Source of the DNA: Diploscapter coronatus
Lineage: Eukaryota > Nematoda > Chromadorea > Rhabditida > Rhabditidae
Direction: 5' to 3'
NCBI GenBank assembly: GCA_964036155.1
Contig: OZ038423.1
Coordinates: 21,591,249 to 21,655,248, forward strand
DNA: 64,000 nucleotides
Each line of letters starts with the position of its first letter. Within the stretch, counting starts at the first letter, position 1. The notes under the pieces are model-generated. The model was given only the letters and a program-made list of their open reading frames with translations. It did not search any database and was not told the DNA's origin. A program made the translations under genes and the position numbers. Positions 1 through 13,100 of the stretch are shown here, piece by piece.

Positions 1-2469
1 TAGCAATGTGATCACGATTCCAGAAAAATCATCATCTTCCCGCAGCTTATTGGTTCCATTCGCGTGGTTGCGCGATCACTGCAATACGCACAACTATCAC
101 GCAGCCACGAATCAGAGGAAGAACAGCATGCTGAATATTTCTATCGAAGCACAAATCGGTAAAAATTCGAACAATTACGACTTCGCCAAAAATTTCCCCT
201 GAACACCGTCCAAATTTTCCAAATAGCCCATCTTCAAATTGACTGAACTTTCCAATATATGTCGTATAAAAACGAGTAACCATAAAATAATTGGAAATAG
301 AATTTTATATCTTTCTCGGAAATAATAATTGTTTTATGATACCATAAAAATATGATGTAGATCACTCTTCGTGATAAGAGATAAAACTATGCTCATTGAA
401 TAAGCGATTGGAATTGGACTTTGGATTTCAGAAAACGCTTCGACTTCCTCTCCGCAGGATGATGTTCTATCAATTCGCTGGAAAGATGGAAAAGTTTCCA
501 AATTTTCAGCCGACGATATTCTATCGAATTCTTTAAATCGAAATGCACAATCTTCAATTGGTCGAAGGAACAGTTTGGTTGAACCTTGGGATAATTCAAC
601 CTTGAAGGAGATACCTCAAATGCGACAGTAAGATTTTTTCATGCTTTTCGAGAAATATATCAATTTGAAGGTCAAGCGTATCCCTGAATGCATTCTGCCT
701 GAATTTTCTCCGGTATGGATTAGTTATCGTTAATGAAGTAGAAGCTACTGCTCAGGTAGGAATTTTCTCTCATCATTTATTGAAATATTGGGCTGGTCCA
801 CAAGCTCATAGCGCACCTAATAACTTCTTTGCATTTAACGAACCCAAATGGGGTTTTCGGTTTTAAGACCTCTAGCGTATGGGTTTTTACATAATATATC
901 TCAAAACTCCGTGGCTTCATTGAGTACGTATAAAACGACATGATTTCACATAATGATCCTTTCTCCTTACATGAAAATGAAAATTTTTAAAGGTGATCGA
1001 ACAATGTTACATCTGGTATCAATCGACTCGTCATTGAATTCTAAACAACTTTTGTGAAGCAACCATGCAAAAATTGCACTTCTTACAATTCTGCAATCGA
1101 TTTCCAAATTTAATATTATCGTAGAGTACTTATATGCAATGCTTCAATATGATATAGCATTTGACAGTAAACTTTTTTAATGTAAAAAGAAATTAATCCC
1201 TTATTATGATCCCCAAAAGCAAGATTTGTTTTTCATGGCGTTTACGCGTAATATGTGAAAGGACGGGATTGAAAGGTATATATTTTAAAAGTCAATACGA
1301 ATGACAAAAACCCCATTTAGATTCGCTACATACAAAGAAAGTTAGTAGGCCCGCTACGAACTTATGAGCCAACCCTCAATAGATTCAATTTTTTTAGAAA
1401 ACTGAAGAACTCTGCAAGAGCATCCTGGCCATTCAAGACACTTTCTTCGGCGAATTCTGGGTGTTCAGCAATGAATCGAAGGATAATGAAGTCAGGCTTT
1501 GGAAAACTTTAATCCTTGTCAAAGGTTATGCATTTTAGGAGGAGGAATACCATGAAGACACTGCATATGGAAATGAAGAGATTGGCCCTCATGTGGATGG
1601 AACTTATTTCCAGAACGGATTAGGAATTCAGGTACTTATTCCAAATAGCTCTAATAGAAATTCGTATTTTTAGGTATTCCATTGCTTGCATCCTGCGAAT
1701 AGAGGTGGTGAAACTGTACTGATCGATGGCTATAAAGGTGCTGAGATTTTGAAAGAACAATATCCAGATGATTACGACATTCTTACCAAATATAAGGTAC
1801 TGTAAACTAAAAAAAAGTTTCACAATAAAGTAATCTGGATTTTAAAAAAATCACTATTATTCAAATCGTTTAGAAAGTAAATATCTCATTCGAGTTTTTT
1901 CCCAACCATATTGCATTTTTCAAATTGTGAAGTCGTTAAAGTTCCAAATTGTCAAGTCGCATAGTCTTTTATTTTTAGATAGACCACCAATACATCGAGA
2001 ATGGAGGCAATGTGCAATTGCACGCCGTGAGTTCAGGAAACCCGGTTATTCAACTAGATCAACATGGAAATATTGCCCAGATACGGTATTTTCAGCTAAT
2101 CTTCATTCATGAAAAGAAACTTAGATACAACCCCTACGACAGAGCACCGATGAAAGTATTGAGTGGTAGCGAAGAATCCGCTAAGGATACGATTCTGTTC
2201 TACCGAGCCTATGAACGATTTGCCCAGATTCTATCTGAACCAGGAATGGCGATAAACATTCAACTCCAGCCGGGACAAGTCATATTCATAGATAATACGA
2301 GGGTTCTTCATTCGAGAACATCGTTCAGCGTAATCATTTTCAAGAAAAATGATAGCCGAATTATTTAATTTAGGGATATCGACAAATGTGCGGCTGCTAC
2401 ATGTCGCGAGATGATCTGTTGGCCAAAGCTCGACCATTTTTAGACGAAGATATTCGAAGATTCGTTTGA
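1..2469 (+). CDS. TMLHE: Trimethyllysine dioxygenase, 5' end outside window
   Basis: Fe(II)/2-oxoglutarate dioxygenase that hydroxylates N6-trimethyllysine, the first step of carnitine synthesis, normally in mitochondria. Exons: 1(partial)-158, 432-627, 671-755, 1398-1490, 1539-1631, 1674-1796, 1979-2085, 2125-2329, 2374-2469; phases join without a stop (384 residues visible). The first exon carries FAWLRDHC, the N-terminal domain signature shared with gamma-butyrobetaine hydroxylase. Exon 4 has GEFWVFSNE; exon 5 has PHVDGTYFQNG, giving the HxD iron ligands; exon 8 has IDNTRVLHSR with the distal histidine. The C-terminus, GYRQMCGCYMSRDD, is of TMLHE type and not BBOX type, which decides the call. 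The start codon and any transit peptide lie upstream of base 1. The intron between 755 and 1398 carries a transposon. The acceptor before 671 (atttgaag) is weak, so that exon edge is the least certain. Confidence 0.9.
788..1379. mobile_element. Mariner-type non-autonomous element, complete copy
   Basis: A 592-bp element in a TMLHE intron, bounded by TA at 786-787 and 1380-1381. The left end reads TTGGGCTGGTCCACAAGC and the right end, reverse-complemented, TTGAGGGTTGGCTCATAAG; the two stay alignable for about 40 bp. TA target sites and a TTGGGTTGGTCC-like terminus are typical of mariner elements. There is no transposase reading frame, so it must have moved in trans. A second copy starts at 45004 and matches for about 450 bp. 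Relative to that copy, this one lacks about 47 bp between two CAATCGAT motifs. Confidence 0.85.
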
Positions 2470-4108
2470 GTTATGATAAATTCTGTTGATTTCACTCTTT
2501 AGAGTTCAAATATTTTATTTGTGAAAATGAAAGTAAAAACAATCGTTTCTGCAAATGCAACGAATCACAGGGAACGGAGACAATTATGTCATTTTGTGGT
2601 TGTATGAATTTAGTTTGAAATTTTCGATAGAAGGAATGATAATTAAAAAGAACTGAAGAATTTGCATGAAGATGAACTGAAACTCGGGAAATTGAAAGGG
2701 GAAAATCACCGGAAGAGCATTGTCAAGTTCCAAATATTATTGCGTATTGCACAGAGCAGAGAAGTTGTGGAAGTCGTGTCACAAAGTCACAAATATACCG
2801 TGTGTATCAGGTATTTTCGGCACCCTTGTCGTGTCCACCAGCTTCTTATTTTCCATTCAAATCAAATTCAGTCTTTGATATATGATAGCATAGGGTTCCT
2901 CAATGGTATTGCGCCGAAAATTTGAAGTAATTAGAGCTCATTTTTAGTCTAATTACCTAGTTTTCTCCAGGTGCTCAATTTTTACATTTTCGGGTTTCGA
3001 AATGAATCAGACAGGTCCATTGTTTGGTTCTTTTCATCATTCTATTATATTTTTCATGAAACATCGTTTGGTGTAACTTTTACCTGATTTGGACTTGTCA
3101 TAAATTTGCTGCAAATTAAATTGCATCTGCTGTGAAAATTAGCTCACATTAAATTCGCATAAAATCGTCTCCACAGGCTTCCAGAGTGAAAGTTTTTGGG
3201 TACTGCCTTCACAAAGGTTGCTTAAAATTAGAAGACCTATCGAACGGTACCATTTTTAACTCTGTTCGACCACTTTTGATATTATTCTAATTTTGCTCAG
3301 AAATGGGTTTCTAAAAACAACTGGGCAATTAAATCTAAAAATTAACAGTAATTGTTTCAAATTTCGGCGCAAGACAAGTGAAGAGTCCTATGCTATCACA
3401 TATCGAGCACAGAACTTGATTTGGATAGAAAATAAGGAGCTGGTGGGCTCTACAAGCGTGTCGGAATCACTCGATACACCCTGTACAAACTGAGCTTCTT
3501 GCATTGTTTGCAATCAAAACCCGCTTAGTAGAGTTGCTTTACTCTCAAAATAGTATATTTTCTAGAAGAATGGAATACCGTATTCTGAGGGAGAAAAAGA
3601 AAATCGTAAACGTGAACGATAGTATTGAAGGTGAATACGATATTTTGTTAGGACATTTTGAAAACTTGTGAAATGGCAACATCGTTATTCAAGCCTGCTC
3701 AGAAAGATTTCACGAGTTTTCAATTTGTCCTTTGAGTAGTAAATCTGCCATCTAAATAGAAAAAATCTACACATCGATAAAATTATAAGATTCCACGCTA
3801 GAGCTATACAAATTGAGAAAATATAACTAAAAATGATGAAGACACTCGCTGAATATTTTGATATGACACAGATAAGAGGCACGAAATATCGGGTAGGGAA
3901 AAATTCGAGAAAAAATGATGACCATCCAAATATTGGGAGAGGAAATCTGACTAGACCCGTTTGGAGGGATTAAATGACAATGAAATTTTGGCGTGTGATT
4001 TTTGCCGAAATTTTTCATTGAACGCTTGAACTTCTTGTGAAATTGCACTAGCTCCCAAAGAAAGATAAGCTCAAGCTTTCAAGACTTCAATAATCCGTTG
4101 ACTGGTGT
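2470..4108. other. Convergent intergenic region
   Basis: This lies between the 3' ends of the trimethyllysine dioxygenase gene (+) and the phosphatase-like gene (-). It should hold both 3' UTRs. I see only short reading frames with no family resemblance and no clear splice structure, and no RNA gene or repeat. Confidence 0.5.
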
Positions 4109-7100
4109 TCAAAATGGGGCAGGAGGGGGTGACGATGGAGCAGCAGCGTTCACGTGTGCATTATTTGTGGTGGAGTGCAAAACCTGCTGCTGTGTGACTC
4201 TGTCCCGGGACTTTTTGCGGAAGGATAGCTTTTGTCGGAAGGAGCCTGCCCTCTCGCGGAGTGACTGTCGATTCGAGCCGGGTTTGTTCAGCTGCTGATC
4301 AGTGCTCTCGTCATCCTTGTCGTATTTACGATATTCGGGATTCGACAGGTACCAATGCAACATCACATCGTACAGATATTTGTACTCGTCCTAAACATCG
4401 AAGATGAGCATAAAATATTTTAAATCAGAGATAGGATACAATTGAACTTTGAAAAGTCTGCATCAGAATCAAAACGAAATCTACGCAAAAATGATGAACT
4501 AGTAGTTCCATTTCATTTTTAGTATTCTTCGAATTTTTCAGTATCAATAATTTACAATTGAACATAAGCTGACCTTCATATCGATTAACTGTGGCCGATT
4601 TATCCGCATAAGTTTGACGCAGTGAAAGACGGAAATCTCCTGGTCGAGATCCATTTGATCAATGCAGATATTGGCGCCGATATAAATGCCAACGCGGGAA
4701 ACTCCATTACTAAATTTGTTATCTCTGAAGAGTGTTTTGCTTCATTTCACTCGTACTGTGACATGACGATAGTCGGCTTAGTCTCAGGCCTGTCAGGAGC
4801 CCGTTTTCGCCAAGATCGAGCCATTTTGATGACATCGATTAAGCCCGTCGTAGATAAGGGAACCTTGTTCTCTATGGGCCACATTCGAACCTAACGTTGA
4901 AAAATATAATGAATCATTACAGTAGCAGAATTAGCTATCTTTCATAGCAGAGCTTTTCGGAATCGGAATTCCGAACACCCGTTTCATAAGAGCAGATGTA
5001 AAAAATTACAGAACTTCAGATATGAAAGAATTCTGCTATCAGGAAGTTCGTATTCTCGCTATTAGTTTCATTAGCTTTTGAAGAAATGCCATCAATTTTA
5101 TCAAGGAAGCTATTTCATGTAGGATATAATCTAATAAGTACCTGAATGATGCAACATATCCTGACTTCAGCATCGATCTGCTGGCTATTCGCGCCAGTTT
5201 GCATGATGTCAGAGATCATGAATGTCTGAAATCGACATTGTCATCGACTTTTCATGAGATTGGAGAGAAGGGATGACAAGTTAGTCTCTACTTTATCGTT
5301 GTTTTGCAAACGACATGTAACATTGAATTTTATGTCGAAGTTGGTCCAGCTGAAACTGAAGTGAAGATCATCGCGTATATTTTATACATCCATGCACTTC
5401 TATTTTTAGAATTTTGGTGATAGGAATAAACACCTTACAGAATCGAATATCACCAAAATCCTTTTTCGAATAAATTAGTTAAGCAGCGATCTAGAATTAG
5501 ATATTCGTGATGTAATGATCTGAGAAGCGAAGCATTGTGATTGAGATGTGGTGTTATTTACAGATTGGATAGGGAGACGGGACAAAACAACGAAATAACA
5601 ACCGACCAATTTTTGAATTTGCCGAGTTGTCTCGTTCTGCATGTCGGCTTTCGAGCGACGAATGTTCAGAAGACGTTTGATGTCGGCAGCGCCTTTCTGA
5701 AATCCACATACAACATCTATTTCACGATACACAAGCTACGACACTTTTGCACTTTTTACTATCACTAGCTGATAGTGAACTGATGATAGGCACATTTGCT
5801 AGATTTGACATTGACAAAGGACATACACAATAGACAGTAGGACAAAGATACGGGGTGCCAAATTGGGGCGAAATTTGCAGATAGCGACCCCACCAGGTCT
5901 CACTCGATCGCGTTACGTTATGGCTCTATGTGTCAAAATAAAGTTTAACCTATTGCTAGTTTTGATTAAGCCGCTCGAGAGTGGGGGGAGGAGTTTAGGA
6001 AAATTGAAATTTTGTCAGAATTTTATATCTTTTGCCACTTCTCTCAAAAACGACCCCCATTCCGTGCGCAACCAAAACGACTAAAATAGCGGCCACAGCA
6101 GAAAATAAATCATTTTTATGAGCAAAGTTAGCCAAAATGAGAAAGTTTTCGTCGTCGAGAATTACGAAGATTTGCACGAGTTAGCGGTGTTGCGATAGGG
6201 AATGAGGGTGAGATTACGACGAGAAAAGAGATGATTATTCGCACATAAGATTGAAATTATAACCATTCTGCGCAAATCTGGTTAAATTTGTAATTTTATA
6301 ATTATTACTATGCGATGTTCATGAATTAGATTTGTAAAAAAACTAAAAATAAAAATATCACGTTTAAATTCATTAAAAAAACTCAAAAGAATCCAGATTT
6401 GTGCAAAATATTTCCTCTCACTAACCATAACTCATAATGAAATGAAAGTTTATCTACCGTTCGGTTGGGGTGTTTAAAACTAAACCTAAGTGGATGTGAC
6501 TGCAGAGAGTTACCGTCATTTGTCATGTTTACTCACTAGTTTTGATGTATTTCTGCCGTTTGTAATTTTCGTAGATGATAGTGGGACACTGGTGGGCTAA
6601 AATGAGGCAAGAAATTTTCAGATGAAGTTCATCAAAATGAAGAAGAACAAATTCAAGAGAAAGAGGAATGATTCGAGAAGATAGCCCTAACAGAGGTGAA
6701 ACATCGAAATGGAACGGGCAAAGGGAAGGGGTCAGGGGTGCAGCTCGTGAAAAACTCACTACTCATAAATACACTATCTCTAAACGTATCACAACACATT
6801 CATATCGTGATTCGCAAAACGTGGAAATGTGCGTTCAAAACATGAGGATTTGAACGAAATCTCAAGCACGACTGTAGCTTTTAGTAGAAACCAGAAATTT
6901 CTACGCTAGTTTATAGCAAATTAGTCGAAATATATCCACGTTTTGAAAACCACTGATAGGAAATTGATGTCGTAATGTTTGAGATCGAGATTCATGAGAC
7001 TGCAAGATTTACAGCCGAACGTTTTTTGCTGGGCGATGGGGGGATTGGGTTGGGGGTGGTTGTGGATTGAATGTTCAGGCCGATATTGTTGCACCTCGTT

Positions 7101-10100
7101 GAATCGATCGTCGTCGAAAACGATGCCGCACGACTGTGTTCTGGGCAGCGACGAGCCAGACGCCAGGAGTCGATTGCCCGAGGTGCCTCCCGTACCGTCC
7201 TCGCTCATGATGCTCGCGTCCATCGGCACGTGCGACAGCTCGCGGAACCTGCCCCGATACATGGGCTTGAAGCGGAACGACTGGCCGGGCATGACCATCG
7301 GTCGGTTGACTTGGTAGGCCGGATGGCCCTCCAGAGTGGGGACTTTCGGGGGCCCTTTGTTGCCCTTCGTTGGTGGATCAACCTATTTTCATGAGCAATG
7401 AGAAGGGAAGGGAAGAGAAGAAAAGAGAAATGGATAGATGGATAAATGGATAAATGAAGATGATGGAATGAAGTGATGAATACTGTGCTTGAAATGAAGA
7501 GACATTGAAAGCACAAGGCAGAAGCTGGTGCAATTCTAAGAATTTTTTAGAAAATTGAAGCCTTGACCAACCCGTTTCATGACTTTGACCATATGTGACG
7601 TCATAGCAGGATATTGATGGTAGTTGAGCACTTCCACTATGAAGGGACCATAGTTGGCTTTGCCCTTATTGTGGATGAAGGTTGGGTAATGCTGAAACAA
7701 TAGTTTTTTCGTGTAAAATAATTCATTTCTGAATTTGGAAGAGAGCTGTTCGGAATTCTGATCCCGAATTCGAGCGTCTCGCCGTGTACGCTCTTTCCTC
7801 GGAATTCCTGGCGAGACGAACAGAAAAGGGTAGAAAGAGGAAGTAAGACTCAGGAGAAAAGTGATAAAAGGAAGAGATATCGAAATTTCGCACGTCCCTG
7901 ATTTGGAAGAAGGTTTTTTGAGGAACTATTTGAAAAATATTCCGAAGATAAGTGAAGATCGACTTTAAAAATATGACACTGATATACTCTCCATTATAAA
8001 TGAAATGAATGTTGCGAGTGAGAGACCCCCTCTTTTTCACGGGCCCTCACTACGTCTTTCGCTTTTTTCTATCCAAAAGTACCAAAAATTGCGTCCTCCT
8101 CTTTTTCTCGTCAGACCAAAGGTTAAGGATAGGCGCGAGAGAGCAGACAGTGACAGGATATGATCAACTATTTGAGGGCTTGTAGAATGACCTGGCACAA
8201 GGAAAATTTTTTTAGCTGATATTCCACCCACTTGTGTAATCGAGTGTGGAGAATGCGAAAATCGAGGTCTCCGAACTCAGATGTGCGTCGTTTACGCTGT
8301 AGCGAGTGTCGTACTCTAAAATTCAAAAATCACCCAGAGGCATAGAATCCGGTCAATACCTATATCAAACGATGCAGCTCGACGAGATAAACAACTTTCA
8401 TTAACAAAAATTTTCAATCTGATGCTTACATAAAAAGTTATAGACCGAAAATGGTCAAAATTGACCAAAACAACGACACTTTCGATTAGTACACTCGTAA
8501 ATCTCCCCGCCCACAACTATTCTCTGCACTATCTGTTAGGCTGACCATCAGGCTTCATGTTGATATAAGACACGCCACATAAAAGTGAATTTAAAATGAC
8601 TTTTTAAATTTTTCTCAAAGGTCATTTTGCCGATTTTTGTGAAAGAGAATCTTCAAAAATTCATAGCTCACTAATAATCAGTCATAACTTGATAGTTTTT
8701 TTTTGTTTGATTACTATGGATATCCAGTTTATCAGACATCAGAAGAAAATTTTTTTTTGAATATTGGTTTTTGCGGAAATGCGCACTTTTTGCGTCATGA
8801 TTATGTACTTTTCACCATGTCCTGAGTTTACACGTAAATGACGTTGGAAAAATTCGTTCTTTTAGTATGTTGTGTAGATGGACATGGTGAACAACTTTGT
8901 TCCAGAACTGATCTTGAATTCGTTATTGTATAAGCTCCAGAATTTTTCGAAGTTCAACGATCAATTATTACAAAATGCTTTCAGACGGTAAATTTCAAAA
9001 ATTCATATCTCCCTGTGTATGCACATTCTAGAATAAGTTCTGGAACAAAAGTTGATCAACTTGAAGAGCTCTACAAGATTTTATGGAAAACTCCGACGTT
9101 AACTCACATTACACTTGTAACACACAGTACGGGTATATAGGGTAACTTAGGCTAATTTCTCCTGCCAAAATTAATTCCTAAAAAATTTCTTTATACTTAG
9201 AATTTATTCTCCTACTCAAGATCTACAAAATAAAAAAATAATCATGAGATTTTGTCAGAAATATAGGAAAATATAATTTTTTGAAAATAACGTATAAAAG
9301 GACATTATGCTGAATTTGACTGTCGCACTTCAAAAAATTCTAGAGCTCATATCAATGCTAATTCGAGATTGATCCTGGAACAAAAGTTGTTCACCATGTC
9401 CATCTACACAACATACTAAAAGAACGAATTTTTCCAACGTCATTTACGTGTAAACTCAGGACATGGTGAAAAGTACATAATCATGACGCAAAAAGTGCGC
9501 ATTTCCGCAAAAACCAATATTCAAAAAAAAATTTTCTTCTGATGTCTGATAAACTGGATATCCATAGTAATCAAACAAAAAAAAACTATCAAGTTATGAC
9601 TGATTATTAGTGAGCTATGAATTTTTGAAGATTCTCTTTCACAAAAATCGGCAAAATGACCTTTGAGAAAAATTTAAAAAGTCATTTTAAATTCACTTTT
9701 ATGTGGCGTGTCTTATATCAACATGAAGCCTGATGGTCAGCCTAACAGATAGTGCAGAGAATAGTTGTGGGCGGGGAGATTTACGAGTGTACTAATCGAA
9801 AGTGTCGTTGTTTTGGTCAATTTTGACCATTTTCGGTCTATAACTTTTTATGTAAGCATCAGATTGAAAATTTTTGTTAATGAAAGTTGTTTATCTCGTC
9901 GAGCTGCATCGTTTGATATAGGTATTGACCGGATTCTATGCCTCTGGGTGATTTTTGAATTTTAGAGTACGACACTCGCTACAGCGTAAACGACGCACAT
10001 CTGAGTTCGGAGACCTCGATTTTCGCATTCTCCACACTCGATTACATAAGTGGGTGAAATATCAGCCAAAAAAATTTTCCTTGTGCCAAGGCCTTCCTAG

Positions 10101-13100
10101 CAATACGACAGTTTCTCAAATAGTTGATCATATGCTCGTGGAAAAGAGGGGGTCTCTCGCTGGCGGTAACCATTTCGGCTATACTAGAGAGTATACCAAC
10201 ACCCTGAATAATGAATGATTCACCCTAGGATTTCCCTGATTACTCAAATTGACGACTGTATGACAGGAATGATCGTAGATTAGAGTCCAAAATGAATCTA
10301 TCGTGCTGGCTTTCGGCCACTCCGTCACGATAAATTCAGCTTTCCGAGTGAAACCATCCACCTGAACCCTCATTTTAGGTAACTCATTATCCATTATTCA
10401 TACTTCAACCGCGTTAATGTAGGTATAATCTTTGCTCTCTCCGTGCAATGTTTGAAGGTATGGTCGGGCGTGATCGGCTAAATTATAAAATATTATTGAA
10501 ATTTCGGGTTATCACTTTGTAAAAGTTATTATTTTAGGTTGGATGAATGAAAGAAACAAAAACATCATCTCTGATATTATGTTCAGCAGTAGACTTTTAG
10601 AAATTTTCATCAGAATAAAAAGTAAACGGAATATTTACGTGGCACAACCATGACGTCACGATTTTTGCCTCGATTTTCAAGTCGATGTCCGCCTGCACAG
10701 TCACCTATTCGCAAATGGTGAGTTAATTGCATCAGAAGCTGAAATATTATCGATTTTAAAATTGACCTAATTATCATCTAGATTTCATCACTTATTTTAA
10801 TAAGTGAACGCTTATGAAAAGCACATGGCAAACATTTGATTTTCCCGAAAACAATTTAGATTTAGAATCACTTGGTTGCGATTGAATAGTATAAATTCTC
10901 GATGGTTTCGGGTAGAATGAATAACATCATCATTCATATTCAAACGAATATGCAAATGCAAAGGTAGCTAATATATTTACCTAATTTCCAGTCAACCGAC
11001 TCTTCTCAGCCCTTAACCCGATTCCACTCCGAAACATGTCTATTTACGGTTTCTACAACGCGCTTCTTAACCTTCCCCTTTCCAATATTCCTAGTTCATT
11101 CATTCATTTCATTCGGTAAAAATGATCTTGTGTTTAAGCATTTTAGATTGTTTTTTAAATATACGATTTATTTTTGAAAACTATATCCGAGTTTTTTTAT
11201 TCATGCTTTAGATCGTCAAAAATTATCATGCCTATAATAATACAAATTCTAATAAAATTCCAAAAATGCAATGCGCATTATTTTATCGTGAATGAAAGTG
11301 AAATCCTTTCGCACGCACGCGCGTGGTGTGATAGCCATTTCAGCTAATCGAATAATCAACAGCCTTCCTCCCTTCGACCTCCCGACATTTTGAACGTAAA
11401 TCCGCTTGGACAATTCACTCGACCACGGAAAAGTTCCTGCGAGGAGAGAAGCGCTCAAATAAAGTCTACAAATCCATCGAATCCCGCAAATGGACTTCCA
11501 GACTCACTTACTTCGTTCCACTTTTTGATTTCAAATCCCTCAAAATCCCGTCAAAATTGAGGATTAAACTTTCTACTATCTGACTTTTACTTGCAGAAGT
11601 AGTTGCGTCATTTTACATTCTTGTATATTTGTAGAGAACCTTGTATTTGTTTGAGTTGATCAAACGAAATATTTTTAAAAATTAAGTTGGTCTTCACCCT
11701 TTTCTAATCCTATTTCTACTAGGGCAAAATTCATATTGCCTCTTCACATCTTCACAATACAGCATTTTTGCAAAGCATATGCGAATATTTGCATTTTTTC
11801 CAATCTGATAGAAATAAGGAATCTCATTGAAATTCCTCATTTAACGTTGCATCAATACGCATTTTTAATGATTTTCTATGATGATTTAAAATATCGTTTC
11901 TTTTGAGAATGCAACGCTTCAAGTGCTTCCAAGAGAATGTCGTAAAAAATCATTATCTATTTTTATCCTTCCCTATATGAAAAGTCTCTAAATCTCCTTA
12001 GCTTCGATCTATTTAATCCGCCAATTTCCTCGAGGAAGTCTCCTGCCAAAATAAGACATTTCCGCCGACTTCAAAATAATTGTTTCCTTATTTTTCCAAA
12101 TTGTTTTAATTCGTTTCACTTCTTTCATGACTAAACCCGAGTGTTATTCGCATTTTTATGATAGAAAAGTTAACGCATTTCAAGTCCAACCATGTGTAAT
12201 TGCCTCAATTCGCATTATCATTCATGTATTTCAGAATTTCCCTACTTTTATACGTGATTTCTGTAAAATTCTTAAAAAGCACCTTATTTTCGTGACTCTC
12301 CTGTTGATCGAGTAGTTCTCGGTTCTTCTTTGCTTTGTACATACTGCTTCGATCCTTTAGCTGGTGCATTTGAATGGGTTGGACGTTGCACAGAACTGCC
12401 TTAAAAACATCATTTTTCAAACTATTTAATTTTAGTTTTCATGATGACCATCTTCTATTACATTAGGGCATTTTATTCAGAAAGTTAGAAAGTTGAAGGA
12501 ACCATCTTTTTGCAGAATAATTTCGAGAGAGAAAGTTGTTCTTTCGCTATTACTAATTGTAAAATCGTCTTTTCACGAATTTTTACCACTCAAAACAGGG
12601 CAGTCCACAGGTAGGAATTTCGGTACTTTCGGTGCCTGTGGGCAACCCTGCTGGAAAATGAATACTCTTACCTCAGCCAGAGCATCGTAGATGAACATGT
12701 ACTGATCGACAGAATCGATGAGATGCGGCCTCGAATTGACGAGTGTCTTTGCGTACTCGTACACGTCCAACTGGCCCGTTTTCTTCATCAGTTCCAAATT
12801 CGCGTCTAACGCCAAAAATGCACCACTTCGACCACCACCGTTACTGAAAACATCTTTTATGAAATTACATTTTCAGGAGTTTCAAATATGTTTCTATCTT
12901 TGATTCATTTAGACGACGCATGGACATCAAAACATAAAATTTCACGAATGAATTATATCTTTTTTTCGATTTACGCTATACTCTATCGTGCGTTTTGTTA
13001 CAAATTACCCTTTTTCGTATATTTTGATTATTTGCAACGTTTCACTAGATAATTTATCTCGGATGATCGTAGAAGGGGATTTTTTTTGCATGTTATTCCA

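Noticed and set aside
8316..9965. Two identical 66-codon reading frames (8316-8516 - and 9765-9965 +)
   Set aside because: They are mirror images caused by the foldback arms and have no protein resemblance or splice context.
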